64,000 bases of DNA from positions 62,001 through 126,000 of the forward strand of contig UBTY01000052.1 in NCBI GenBank assembly GCA_900468535.1, read 5' to 3'. Made by a program: the position numbers and the translations under genes. The number at the start of each line of letters is the position of its first letter. The first letter of the stretch is position 1. The notes below the pieces were generated by a model that was not told the origin of the DNA, did no database searches, and worked only from the letters and a program-made list of their open reading frames with translations. The DNA is from Hyphomicrobiales bacterium. GTDB lineage: Bacteria; Pseudomonadota; Alphaproteobacteria; Rhizobiales; Rhizobiaceae. Below are positions 25,516-34,626 of this stretch, one piece after another.

Positions 25516-28500
25516 ATGACGCTTACGCTTGCCCAACGCCTCGAACGCATACATGTCCGCACCGCCGAACTTGCCTACTGGCGCATCCGAGAAGCGGTTC
25601 AAATTGATGGTTGGACGTTCAACGGTGAGCCGATCGAGATGGGTGCGCTCTGGCCCGAGAGCGTTGGTACGGTTCATTTTTCGGCGCATGCGAATGTCCC
25701 GGGTCATTGGCCACTCCAAGACGCGCGCCTAGTGTTGGATCTGGGCGGGGAAAGCCTGATCACGCTGACCGGCGAGACCGGCAACGACAGACGGCTTGGT
25801 CTCGATCCCTATCATCGCGAGTTTGCCCTGCCTTCAGGTAAGATTCGGATCGCATCCGAGAGTGTGGCCAGACTGCCCTTCGGCGAGCCGGTGCGCGCGC
25901 CAAGGCTGGAGCATGCGGCGCTGATCTGGCTCGACACTGCCGTCAACGATCTCTGGCTGTTGCTGCGGCAGATTTGCGAGGCTGTCCATATTCTGGAGCA
26001 GCATGAGGTCGTTCCACACCTTCTGGATATTGCCGAGGACGCAATGAGAGGGCTGGAGTGGCCCTCCGCCACCGCAGCCTATGTGGCGCGCATGGCGCCA
26101 TCTCCGATGCTGCAAAAGGTCTGGCAGCTTCCGCCATTGGAAGCCTCGCCCGAAGGGCTCAACCAAGCCGAGCGCGCGAGTGTGATTTCCGCCCACGAGG
26201 TTTTGCTGGAGAAGCTCCAAGGGCTGCAGGAACGTTTCCCGCCACAGGGCGAGATCGCGCTGACAGGACACGCACACATCGATCTGGCGTGGTTGTGGCC
26301 CTACAATGAGACGCGCCGCAAGATGCGCCGAACGTTCCACACCGCTCTGTCGCTGATGGAGCAATCATCCGACTTTCGCTTCAACCAATCGACCGCCCAT
26401 TACTACGCCCAGATCGCCGAGGACGATCCGGCGCTGCTCGAGCGGATCATCGAAAGAAGCCGAGAGGGCCAATGGGAGACGCTGGGCGGCATGTGGGTCG
26501 AGCCCGATACGAACATGCCAACCGGCGAGAGCCTTGCCCGCCAGATCCTCTACGGGCAGCGCTATTTCGAGAAGACGTTCGGCATTCGCCACCGCGTTTG
26601 CTGGCTACCGGATTGCTTCGGCTTCTCCGGTGCGCTGCCGCAGCTGCTGAAGCAGGGCGGGATGGACAGCTTCTTCACGATCAAGGTCAACTGGTCAGAA
26701 ACAAACAAATTCCCCTCAGATCTTTTCTGGTGGGAGGGGCTTGATGGAAGCCGGGTTCTTGCTCACACGTTCGACAACCCGATGCAGGGCTACAACGGCT
26801 TCGTGCGTCCTGACTGCTTCGTACCGACTTGGCGGAATTTCAAGAACAAGGACAAGCACGACACCACCCTCCTCGCGGTCGGCTACGGGGACGGCGGTGG
26901 CGGCGTGACGCCTGAGATGATCACCCGCGAAGAACAACTGCGCGTGTTTCCGGCACTGCCGAAGGCGAGGTGGACGAAGGTGCACGACTTCTTCGAAGGC
27001 GCCCATCAGAGTGCCACAGCGAAGAACCTGGCGACGTGGCGGGGCGAGATCTATCTTGAGCTGCATCGCGCCACGCTGACCAGCCAGAGCGCCGTCAAGC
27101 GCCTGCATCGTAAGGCTGAACGCACGCTGATCACGACGGAGACCCTCTTCGGCCTAGCGCATCTCCTTGGCGCCGGGAAACCGAAATCGATGGAGCCGGA
27201 ATGGCGCTTCGTCTTGAAAAACGAGTTCCACGACATCCTGCCGGGCTCGTCCATCGCCGAAGTCTATGCCGACGCAGAAACAGAACTTGAAGCGGTGATC
27301 GCGACCGGCCAGGCCGCCCAGGCGGAGGCGATGGATAGCATTGCCGCGCACTTGCCGAAGGGCACTGGCGACAACCTTCTCGTTGTCAATCCGTCCCTGT
27401 CCACGCGGCCGGTCCAGTTGACGTTACCCGACGGGAGCATTGTTTCATCTGACGCCGTGATACCCCCGCTTGGTGTTGCCGTCCTCGCGCGAGAAACGCT
27501 GCAGGCAAAACCTGGCCTCTCGGTCAGTCGCGAGCACCTCGAAAACGCCGTCCTGAAGGTCAGCTTGGCGAAGGACGGTTCGATCGCCAGCATCATTCAC
27601 AAGCCGACCGGTCGCGAGGCCTTGCAGGATGGGGGCAATCGCCTGTTCGTCTATCCCGCGGACAAGCCACGCAATTGGGATGCCTGGGATGTCGAGGAGG
27701 ACTATGCGGCCCGTGGCGAAGAGATAAGCGCACTCGACAGTCTCGAGGTGATAGATAACGGACCGCATAGAGTGGCGATCCGAATCGTCAGGACATGGCG
27801 GCACTCGCGGATCACGCAAATCCTGTCACTTGGCGCCAATGCACGGCGCCTTGATATCGAGACCGAACTCGATTGGCATGACCGGCGCGCGTTCCTGCGT
27901 ACCCTGACCAACGTCGCCGTAAGCAATGCCCGCGCGACCTGCGAATGCGCCTATGGCGTCGTTGAGCGGCCAACACACTCGAACACGTCATGGGATGCAG
28001 CCATGTTTGAGGCGCCGGCCCATCGTTTCGCCGACCTTTCCGAGCCGGGCTTCGGTGTCGCCATTCTGAACGATGCGAAGTATGGACACAGCATTCGCGG
28101 CAATGTTCTCGGCCTCTCGCTGCTGCGCTCACCTGTATACCCCGACCCGCTCGCCGATGAGGGATTGCAGAAGTTCACTTACGCGCTGATGCCGCATGAG
28201 GGGACCTGGTACGACGGGGGCGTTCGCGAAGAAGCCGAAGACCTGAACCAGCCACTGCTCGTTGCGCGTGTGGCAGATCGTGCTATCGGCAGCTGGCAGC
28301 CGCTGAAGATAAGCGGCATTGACGCCGCTCTTTCGGCAGTCAAGCCGACGGAAGACGGAGACGGGCTGATCGTGCGTGTCTACGAACCCGCAGGACGCCG
28401 CGGCGCTCTCGCGCTCGACCTGCCGTCCGGCTGGCGCAACGACGGCCCGGTCAGCATCCTCGAGGAGGCGATGGACATACCGGCCGACGGTTTGATGCCG

Positions 28501-28536
28501 TTTGAGGTCAAGAGCTGGCGGATCTCGAAGGGCTGA
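25516..28536 (+). CDS. Alpha-mannosidase, glycoside hydrolase family 38
   Basis: A 1006-residue cytoplasmic GH38 enzyme. The zinc-binding residues His252 and Asp254-region appear in GHAHIDLAWLW (His252, His254, Asp256), and the nucleophile is probably Asp366 in CWLPDCFGFSGALPQL. The middle segment ILPGSSIAEVYADAE and the beta-rich C-terminal domain (MPHEGTWYDGG near 895) match the family. No signal peptide is present, so it acts on imported mannosides. It follows the dihydroxyacetone operon on the same strand but has its own leader; a functional link to that operon is not obvious. A terminator hairpin follows at 28549-28574. Confidence 0.9.
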   Translation: MTLTLAQRLERIHVRTAELAYWRIREAVQIDGWTFNGEPIEMGALWPESVGTVHFSAHANVPGHWPLQDARLVLDLGGESLITLTGETGNDRRLGLDPYHREFALPSGKIRIASESVARLPFGEPVRAPRLEHAALIWLDTAVNDLWLLLRQICEAVHILEQHEVVPHLLDIAEDAMRGLEWPSATAAYVARMAPSPMLQKVWQLPPLEASPEGLNQAERASVISAHEVLLEKLQGLQERFPPQGEIALTGHAHIDLAWLWPYNETRRKMRRTFHTALSLMEQSSDFRFNQSTAHYYAQIAEDDPALLERIIERSREGQWETLGGMWVEPDTNMPTGESLARQILYGQRYFEKTFGIRHRVCWLPDCFGFSGALPQLLKQGGMDSFFTIKVNWSETNKFPSDLFWWEGLDGSRVLAHTFDNPMQGYNGFVRPDCFVPTWRNFKNKDKHDTTLLAVGYGDGGGGVTPEMITREEQLRVFPALPKARWTKVHDFFEGAHQSATAKNLATWRGEIYLELHRATLTSQSAVKRLHRKAERTLITTETLFGLAHLLGAGKPKSMEPEWRFVLKNEFHDILPGSSIAEVYADAETELEAVIATGQAAQAEAMDSIAAHLPKGTGDNLLVVNPSLSTRPVQLTLPDGSIVSSDAVIPPLGVAVLARETLQAKPGLSVSREHLENAVLKVSLAKDGSIASIIHKPTGREALQDGGNRLFVYPADKPRNWDAWDVEEDYAARGEEISALDSLEVIDNGPHRVAIRIVRTWRHSRITQILSLGANARRLDIETELDWHDRRAFLRTLTNVAVSNARATCECAYGVVERPTHSNTSWDAAMFEAPAHRFADLSEPGFGVAILNDAKYGHSIRGNVLGLSLLRSPVYPDPLADEGLQKFTYALMPHEGTWYDGGVREEAEDLNQPLLVARVADRAIGSWQPLKISGIDAALSAVKPTEDGDGLIVRVYEPAGRRGALALDLPSGWRNDGPVSILEEAMDIPADGLMPFEVKSWRISKG

Positions 28537-28548
28537 TTGCCTGGCAGC

Positions 28549-28574
28549 GAAAGGGGCTGATCTCGGCCCCTTTC
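28549..28574. terminator. Hairpin between convergent genes
   Basis: A nine-base-pair stem, GAAAGGGGC with GCCCCTTTC around an eight-base loop, lies between the GH38 stop (28536) and the oxidase stop (28582). The A-tract/T-tract in the stem arms makes it usable from either side, though no long U-run follows. Confidence 0.65.
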
Positions 28575-28581
28575 CGGCCTG

Positions 28582-29742
28582 CTACTTCTGTTCGCGTTGC
28601 GCCAGAAAGCGCGTCATGGCATCAAACGAGAAGGCAGCGATAGGCAAGCTCGTTCCGCCGTCTAGCGCGAGATCTGCAAGGATTTCGCCGACGACGCTCG
28701 TGAACTTGAAGCCGTGCCCGGAGCACGGCGAAGCCACGACCACATTCGGATTGCCGGGCGCAAAGTCGAGCAGGAAGTCCTCGCTTGGCAGCATGGTGTA
28801 GCGGCAGGTGATCGCATTGACCCGCAGGCCGGCAGCAGCAGACACACGCTTTGCGATGAAACTGTCGAGCAACGCGGTATCCGCTTCATTGACAGGCGGA
28901 TTGGGCTGGTTGGGATCGATCGGCTCGCGGAAGTGGGCATGTCTTCCGATCTTGACGCCATCGACGCCAATTGCCGGAAACCCGAAATAGGAGCCTTCTG
29001 CTCCCTCGTCGCGGAGGAAGCACGGCATGCGACGCGGTTCGGTCGCAAAGCCGTCGCGTGGCTGATACCAGGCAACGACCTGCCGGATCGGAACGGCATG
29101 CTCCTTCAGTTGCGGAACGAGCTCGGCGATCCAGGAGCCGGTAGCGACCACCACCTTCTTCGCTCGATACTGACCAACGGCAGAACGGATGGTCACGCCG
29201 CCATCGCTCGGCTCGATGGCGGTGACCCGTTCGCCAAAGTGCAGGACTGCACCGTCTTGCGCCGCCAGCTTGAGATAACCAGTCACGGCAGCCTCGGGCT
29301 TCAGATAGCCGCCCTGGGGATCAAGTACCGCGATTTCATCGCCATCAAGCTGAAAGGCGGGAAACCTGAGCGCCATCTCGCTCTTGTCAAGCACTTCATG
29401 CGCCAACCCGTGCATCTCACAGGAGGCACGCGTTCCGGCGACGATCTTGCTGTTTTCGCCGCCGATCTGCAGAACACCTGTTATCGTCAGGACGTCCGAG
29501 CGAAGCCGCGCTTCCAGCTGCCGCCAGTTGCGATAGGCCCGCTTCAAGAGAGGCACGTAGGATGGGTCCTCGAAGTAGCCGAGCCGGATGAGGCGGCTGT
29601 CTCCATGCGACGAACCAAGCGTATGGGCCGGGAAATAGGCGTCGATCCCGATCGTCTTCGCGCCACGCGCCGAAAGGTATGAGAGTGCAGCACTTCCCAT
29701 GGCGCCGAGGCCAATCACGGCAACGTCGAACTCAACTGTCAT
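28582..29742 (-). CDS. FAD-dependent N-methyl amino acid oxidase (MSOX/SolA family)
   Basis: A 386-residue flavoprotein of the monomeric sarcosine oxidase/N-methyltryptophan oxidase family. The N-terminal dinucleotide-binding motif is VIGLGAMGSAAL, followed by the family stretch SSHGDSRLIRLGY near residues 44-56. Cys313 in TCRYTMLPSEDF is at the place where this family attaches FAD covalently, and SGHGFKFTSVVGE follows. The reaction would be oxidative demethylation or dealkylation of a secondary amino acid. It is the last gene of the amino-acid importer operon, nine bases after the lyase homologue, which suggests the imported compound is an N-methylated or imino-type amino acid. The exact substrate is unknown. 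Confidence 0.82.
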   Translation of the reverse strand: MTVEFDVAVIGLGAMGSAALSYLSARGAKTIGIDAYFPAHTLGSSHGDSRLIRLGYFEDPSYVPLLKRAYRNWRQLEARLRSDVLTITGVLQIGGENSKIVAGTRASCEMHGLAHEVLDKSEMALRFPAFQLDGDEIAVLDPQGGYLKPEAAVTGYLKLAAQDGAVLHFGERVTAIEPSDGGVTIRSAVGQYRAKKVVVATGSWIAELVPQLKEHAVPIRQVVAWYQPRDGFATEPRRMPCFLRDEGAEGSYFGFPAIGVDGVKIGRHAHFREPIDPNQPNPPVNEADTALLDSFIAKRVSAAAGLRVNAITCRYTMLPSEDFLLDFAPGNPNVVVASPCSGHGFKFTSVVGEILADLALDGGTSLPIAAFSFDAMTRFLAQREQK

Positions 29743-29751
29743 TCCAACTCC

Positions 29752-31245
29752 TCAGCCCAGAGCGGGCGGTGCCTCGTCTCTGATCAGGCTGCGAAGCGTT
29801 TCCATGTCGCCGGCAAGCGGACGGTCGTCGGCGTAGTGGGCAACAGCCTGGCGCACGACACGGTGGATGGCATCTGTCCCCTTTGCGCGCGCAGCCGTAG
29901 ACGCCAGGAAGTCATGCGCCTGTGCCGCCGCCATCAACTCGATCGCCAGGATATACTCGGCATTGTCGATCACCGACAGAAGCTTGTTTGCCGCAGCTGT
30001 CGGGTGGGCAAGGAAATCCTCCTGCAGGCCCGACGTCAGGCCGCCATCGGTGGAAGCCGGCGCTGCCAGACGGCGATTTTCGTTGCTGAGTGCCGCGGCA
30101 GTGTATTGGGCGATCATGAAGCCGGAGTTGCTGCCGGCATCGCTCGCCAGGAACGGCGGCAGGCCGCTCACGAGCGGATTGACGAGCCTGTCCATGCGAC
30201 GCTCGCTCATGGCCGATATCTGCGCAAGGGCGGTCGCCAGGCTATCCGAGGCCAGCGCGAGCGCGGGCGCCACCGCGTGAGCCTCCGATGACACGACAGG
30301 ATTTTCGGGCGTGCCCGAAACCGCCGGATTGTCGGTTACCGAAGCGAGTTCACGATCGACGACGTCGGATGCGTTGTCAAAGACGTCGCGGGCAGCACCG
30401 TGGGCATGCGGCACGGACCGCAGGCTCAGCGCATCCTGTGTGCGTTTTCCGAGAGCCGCTGCGATCAGGCCGCTACCGTCAAGGCGGCGCCTCAGAGAAG
30501 CACCGACATAGGCGATACCCCGCGATGGGCGAAGCGCCAGGACGGCTTCGTCGAAGGCTGCCATTTGACAACCGGCAGCCTCCAGCGTCAGGGCTGCGAT
30601 TGCGTCTGCCCAGTCGAGCAGGTGGCTGGCGCGCGCCAATGCGACACTTGCCAAGCCCGTCGCACAAGCGGTGCCATTGACGAGGCTCAATCCTTCCTTT
30701 GCGCCGAGAACGAGCGGGGAAAGGCCGATCGCATCCAGTGCCTCGCGACCCGGCATACGCTTGCCCGCCACGGATGCGCTTCCCTCGCCGATCAACACGA
30801 GTGCCGTATGGGCATTGTGGGTCAGATAACCGGCAGAACCTTTCGACGGCACATCCGGTACGCAGTCCCGCTCCAGAAATGTCGCCAGATGGCGGATGAT
30901 ATCGGCACGGACACCGGAATGACCATGCGCGAAATTTGCGATCTGCGCGGCGATGATCGCGCGAACCTCGCGCGCCGCCAGCAATTCGCCGACACCGCAG
31001 GCATGGCTGAGGATGATGTTTCGCGACAGCCGGCTCTGCGAGGGGCGATCGACGACCGTATCCGACAACGCGCCGACGCCGGTATTGATGCCATAGGCAC
31101 GTACGCCGGTTTCGACGATCCGCTCGACGATCCGGCTTGCATTGTCCACGCGCGCCCAAGCTCCGTCAGAGAGCACAAGCATCTCCCCGGCGGCCACGCG
31201 CGCCACGTCGCGCCAGCCGATCCGCGCATCGATAGTGACTGTCAT
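29752..31245 (-). CDS. Aromatic amino acid lyase (HAL-like) homologue lacking the MIO triad
   Basis: A 497-residue protein of the histidine/phenylalanine ammonia-lyase fold, with YGINTGVG (51-58), SGLPPFLASDAGSNSGFM and GLQEDFLAHP as in the family. The cofactor-forming Ala-Ser-Gly is absent: where active lyases have GS-x-G-ASGDLAPLAH, this one has GSAGYLTHNAH (from residue 136), about three residues shorter and without ASG. I checked the DNA (30795-30850); the frame is clean on both sides. It therefore cannot make the methylidene-imidazolone group in the usual way. A MIO-independent lyase or another activity is likely. It overlaps the importer ATPase by four bases and precedes the N-methyl amino acid oxidase. 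Confidence 0.8.
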   Translation of the reverse strand: MTVTIDARIGWRDVARVAAGEMLVLSDGAWARVDNASRIVERIVETGVRAYGINTGVGALSDTVVDRPSQSRLSRNIILSHACGVGELLAAREVRAIIAAQIANFAHGHSGVRADIIRHLATFLERDCVPDVPSKGSAGYLTHNAHTALVLIGEGSASVAGKRMPGREALDAIGLSPLVLGAKEGLSLVNGTACATGLASVALARASHLLDWADAIAALTLEAAGCQMAAFDEAVLALRPSRGIAYVGASLRRRLDGSGLIAAALGKRTQDALSLRSVPHAHGAARDVFDNASDVVDRELASVTDNPAVSGTPENPVVSSEAHAVAPALALASDSLATALAQISAMSERRMDRLVNPLVSGLPPFLASDAGSNSGFMIAQYTAAALSNENRRLAAPASTDGGLTSGLQEDFLAHPTAAANKLLSVIDNAEYILAIELMAAAQAHDFLASTAARAKGTDAIHRVVRQAVAHYADDRPLAGDMETLRSLIRDEAPPALG

Positions 31246-32018
31246 TGTCCGTTTCCGAAGTGACCGATAAATTGGCGGAATGCAGGCGAGGCGCCGCCAC
31301 CGAACATCTCGTCCGGCGAACCGCTGCTTTCGACAAGACCTTCCTTCATGAAGACAACCCGGTTGGAAACGTTGCGTGCGAAGCTCATCTCGTGGGTTAC
31401 GACCAGCATGGTCATCCCCTCCTCCGCAAGCGCGCGCATGACGCGCAGCACCTCGCCGACCAGTTCCGGGTCGAGCGCGGAAGTTGGTTCGTCAAACAGC
31501 ATGACCTTCGGTTTCATGGCAAGCGCGCGGGCGATCGCAGCGCGCTGCTGTTGGCCACCAGACAGATGTGCGGGATAGGCGTGTCGCTTGGCAGCGATGC
31601 CGACCTTTTCCAGAAGCACTTCGGCCTCGGCGATGCACTCGGCACGCGGACGCTTCAGAACATGGACCGGGCCTTCGATGACATTCTGCAGGATCGTCAT
31701 ATGGGACCAGAGATTGAAGGACTGGAAGACCATACCGAGTTCGGAGCGGATGTGATCGACCTGCTTCTGGCTCGCCGGACGGCTCGTGCCGCCCTTGTGG
31801 ATCATCCGGATCTGTTCTCCATCCACCCAGATCTCGCCATCGCTCGCAGTCTCGAGCAGGTTGATGCAGCGCAGGAAGGTGGATTTCCCCGAGCCCGAGG
31901 CCCCAAGCAGGGAAATGACATCGCCATCCTGCGCATCGAGCGAGATGCCGCGAAGGACCTCATGCGTGCCGAAGCTCTTGCGGATGTTGCGGACGGAAAG
32001 TCGTGTAACGCCTGGCAT
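31242..32018 (-). CDS. Polar amino acid ABC transporter ATP-binding protein (HisP/GlnQ type)
   Basis: A 258-residue ATPase with Walker A GASGSGKSTFL, signature HLSGGQQQRAAIARAL, Walker B VMLFDEPTSALDPELV and switch histidine in VVTHEMSFA. The longer loop RPASQKQVDHIRSELGMVFQ is typical of the histidine/opine importer branch. It energises the two permeases encoded upstream on this strand. It overlaps the lyase homologue by four bases, which ties import to the enzyme. Confidence 0.93.
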   Translation of the reverse strand: MPGVTRLSVRNIRKSFGTHEVLRGISLDAQDGDVISLLGASGSGKSTFLRCINLLETASDGEIWVDGEQIRMIHKGGTSRPASQKQVDHIRSELGMVFQSFNLWSHMTILQNVIEGPVHVLKRPRAECIAEAEVLLEKVGIAAKRHAYPAHLSGGQQQRAAIARALAMKPKVMLFDEPTSALDPELVGEVLRVMRALAEEGMTMLVVTHEMSFARNVSNRVVFMKEGLVESSGSPDEMFGGGASPAFRQFIGHFGNGQ

Positions 32019-32046
32019 GAAAGCTCCAATCGTGTCTGTTCGGTTC

Positions 32047-32751
32047 TCAGGCCTTCAGCGCCGGCGGAATCGCGCGGCGGTGCCGTGAGAGCGAGTATTC
32101 AAGCAGGGACATCGCCTGCAGAATGATGAAGTTGAGAACAAGGTAGATGATGGCCGCGCAGAGAAACACTTCCATGGTGCGGTACGTCTGCGAGATCAGC
32201 CGCTGCGCCACACCAGTCACTTCCCACACGGTCACCAGGCTTGCGAGCGCCGTCGACTTCATCATCAGAACGATCTCTGTGGAATAGGCAGGCAGCGCGT
32301 GTCTGAAAGCAATCGGCGCCAGAATACGGCGCACGAGAAGCGGGCCGGACATGCCGATCGAGCGGGCGGCCTCGATCTCGCGCGGCGAGACGGCGCGAAT
32401 GCCACCGCGGAAGATCTCGGCCGAGTAACCGGCGGTGCAGAGCGCCAGCGAGAGCACGGCGCAAACGAAAGGCTCGCGCAGGAACGGCCATAGGAAAGAA
32501 TAGCGGATGAAACCGAATTGGCCGAGGCCGTAAAAGACGAGGAACATCTGGATCAGCAGCGGCGAGCCGCGGAAGATGAAAATGTACCCCTTGGCGATTG
32601 CCGACAGGACGGGATTGCCGCCGACGCGCATCCAGACAATCAGAAGCGCCAGCAGACCGCCGAAAAAGACCGATAGCGAAAACAGTGCCAAGGTCATCGG
32701 AACGGCCTTCAGCAGGGTGCCCATCGTTTGAGCGAGAAAAGCGAAATCCAT
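32047..32751 (-). CDS. Amino acid ABC transporter permease (HisM type)
   Basis: A 234-residue inner-membrane permease of the polar amino acid family. It has FRGSPLLIQMFLVFYGLGQF near residues 59-78 and the EAA-like loop VSPREIEAARSIGMSG near 120-135. It forms a heterodimer with the HisQ-type permease encoded nine bases upstream. It is followed by the ATPase after 28 bases. Confidence 0.92.
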   Translation of the reverse strand: MDFAFLAQTMGTLLKAVPMTLALFSLSVFFGGLLALLIVWMRVGGNPVLSAIAKGYIFIFRGSPLLIQMFLVFYGLGQFGFIRYSFLWPFLREPFVCAVLSLALCTAGYSAEIFRGGIRAVSPREIEAARSIGMSGPLLVRRILAPIAFRHALPAYSTEIVLMMKSTALASLVTVWEVTGVAQRLISQTYRTMEVFLCAAIIYLVLNFIILQAMSLLEYSLSRHRRAIPPALKA

Positions 32752-32760
32752 CGTCCTACC

Positions 32761-33486
32761 TCACGCCTTTCCCATGGCCGCTGTCGGCATGCTGCGATTG
32801 GCGCGCCGCTCGGCGCCGTTGAACACCCGGTCGGAGAGGCTGGTGAGGATCAGATAGAGGATGCCGCCGACGATGAAGAACAGGAAATACTGTCGGGTCG
32901 AGCCGGCCGCCACCTGACTGGTGCGCATCAGCTCCGCCAGGCCCGTCACCGAAATCAGTGCGGAGTCCTTCAGGCTGAGTTGCCAGACGTTGCCAAGGCC
33001 GGGGATCGCGAAACGTAGCACCTGCGGGATGATGATGCGGCGAAACCGAAGGCCGCCATGCATGCCGATCGCCGACGCCGCCTCGAGTTCGCCCTTGGAA
33101 ATGGCAAGGTAGGCTCCGCGGAAGACTTCCGCCTGGTAGGCGCCGGAAATGATCCCGACGGCCAGCGCGCCGGCGAGAAACGAAGGCATCCCGAGGAAGC
33201 CTTCATAGCCCATGGCCTTGCCGATCGATGTGACCGCAGACGAACCTCCGAAATAGATGAGGTAGATGATGAGTAGCTCCGGCACACCGCGAAACACGGT
33301 TGTGTAGACGTTGCCAAGCGCAACGAGCCATGTCTTGCCGGAAAGCTTGGCGGCGGAGATTATCGCACCAAGCACGGCGCCGATCGCAAGCGCGGTCGCT
33401 GTCACGCAAAGCGTCATCAGTGCGGCGAGCAGAAGTAACGCGCCCCATCCGGTCGAGCCGAATCCAATCAGTTCCAGTGTTGCCAT
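32761..33486 (-). CDS. Amino acid ABC transporter permease (HisQ type)
   Basis: A 241-residue inner-membrane permease with FRGVPELLIIYLIYFGGSSA near residues 65-84 and the loop ISKGELEAASAIGMHGGLRF near 128-147. It pairs with the HisM-type permease. The gap to the binding-protein gene upstream (100 bases) holds the stem-loop at 33537-33562, which suggests the binding protein is made in excess over the membrane subunits. Confidence 0.92.
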   Translation of the reverse strand: MATLELIGFGSTGWGALLLLAALMTLCVTATALAIGAVLGAIISAAKLSGKTWLVALGNVYTTVFRGVPELLIIYLIYFGGSSAVTSIGKAMGYEGFLGMPSFLAGALAVGIISGAYQAEVFRGAYLAISKGELEAASAIGMHGGLRFRRIIIPQVLRFAIPGLGNVWQLSLKDSALISVTGLAELMRTSQVAAGSTRQYFLFFIVGGILYLILTSLSDRVFNGAERRANRSMPTAAMGKA

Positions 33487-33536
33487 GTCACGTTCCCCGC
33501 GCCCGCCGCTGTCTCGGCAGTGTCAGAATAGCATGC

Positions 33537-33562
33537 GGTCTCCGGCATTGGAGCCGGAGACC
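33537..33562 (-). other. Intergenic stem-loop downstream of the amino-acid binding-protein gene
   Basis: A perfect ten-base-pair stem, GGTCTCCGGC with GCCGGAGACC around a six-base loop, between the binding-protein and first permease genes. No U-run follows. Such structures commonly protect the upstream mRNA or attenuate read-through so that binding protein outnumbers permease; that role is inferred. Confidence 0.6.
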
Positions 33563-33586
33563 GGGATATCCGGCCTCCGCCGGAAA

Positions 33587-34429
33587 TCAGTTCTGCGGGC
33601 TGACGTCGACCTTGAACCACTTCATCGATAGGGTCTTCACAGTACCATCAGCGAGTGCGGACTTGATAGCCTCGTTGAGCTTGTCGCGAAGGTCGGTGTC
33701 GGCCTGACGGACACCGAGGCCTTCACCCTCACCCCAGATGGAACCGACGATTTCCGGGCCAGTAAAGGCCAGCGTGTCGTTGGCCGACTGGAATGCGTTG
33801 GCGAAATAGACGGCATCGTCGAAGCCAAGATCGATACGGCCGTTCTGCAGGTCGAGATCGCGGTCGGCGCCGGTCTTGTATTCACGGATCTCAGCGATAT
33901 CGCCGAAATTGTCGTAGACGAACTTGGCGTAGACAGTAGCGGCCTGGATGCCGATCGTTTTGCCCTTGAAAGCTTCCTTCAGTGCATCGACTTCCTTAAC
34001 GCCGGTCTGGCCGGGCGTCATCTTGATCGTTGCGCCGGTGCCCGCAGCATTGGCAAGCGGGCTATCCTTGGCGGTGGCGAAAGCGGCCGGTGTCGCAGCG
34101 TAGGGGATCGTGAAGCCGATGACCTTCTTGCGATCCTCAGTGATCGATAAAGCATCCATGATCACGTCAAATTTACCGGCATTCAGCGCCGGGATCATGC
34201 CATCCCAGTCGGATGCGACGAGCTTGCATTCGATCTTGGCGCGCTCGCACAGAACCTTGGCAAGCTCCGGCTCAAATCCGCCGAGCGTGCCATCGGCATT
34301 GGTCATGTTCCAAGGCGCATAGGCGCCTTCAAGGGTGATGGTCGCACTCTTCCAATCCTTGGCAGCGACGGGCGCCGCAACGGTCGAGAGCGCCAAAGCA
34401 GCATAAACAAACAGCATATGGGATTTCAT
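33587..34429 (-). CDS. Amino acid ABC transporter substrate-binding protein
   Basis: A 280-residue periplasmic binding protein of family 3. The signal peptide is residues 1-23 (ending VAAPVAAKD). Start ATG 34429 is chosen because GAGGAGAGG precedes it and it begins the signal peptide. Family segments are GAYAPWNMTNADGTLGGFEP, CKLVASDWDGMIPALNAGKF and DVIMDALSITEDRKK. This matches the lysine/arginine/ornithine, histidine and opine-binding branch. It is the first gene of the lyase/oxidase operon and is transcribed divergently from the HutC-like regulator. Confidence 0.92.
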   Translation of the reverse strand: MKSHMLFVYAALALSTVAAPVAAKDWKSATITLEGAYAPWNMTNADGTLGGFEPELAKVLCERAKIECKLVASDWDGMIPALNAGKFDVIMDALSITEDRKKVIGFTIPYAATPAAFATAKDSPLANAAGTGATIKMTPGQTGVKEVDALKEAFKGKTIGIQAATVYAKFVYDNFGDIAEIREYKTGADRDLDLQNGRIDLGFDDAVYFANAFQSANDTLAFTGPEIVGSIWGEGEGLGVRQADTDLRDKLNEAIKSALADGTVKTLSMKWFKVDVSPQN

Positions 34430-34538
34430 CGTAGCCTCTCCTCTGAGGTAAAACTGGCCTGGGGGCACATCTTTTGTTCTTGCGGCCGATCTTCTGTCGG
34501 CTTGCTCGACCTCAATGCGAAATGCGTTGATCTCGAGG

Positions 34539-34556
34539 TTGTATATGGTACCATAT
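34539..34556. promoter_or_regulatory. Candidate operator of the HutC-like regulator
   Basis: GTTGTATATGG at 34539 runs into a perfect 14-base palindrome ATATGGTACCATAT (34543-34556) in the divergent intergenic region between the binding-protein and GntR genes. The sequence resembles TTGTATATACAA-type HutC sites. The same eleven bases recur just after the regulator gene, at 35389. Confidence 0.6.
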
Positions 34557-34626
34557 GAGATATTTTATGATATGCAAGAGGAAAGTCGTGGTCGGTTAGA
34601 TTCTTCGGCTGCAAAAGGAACGGGCG

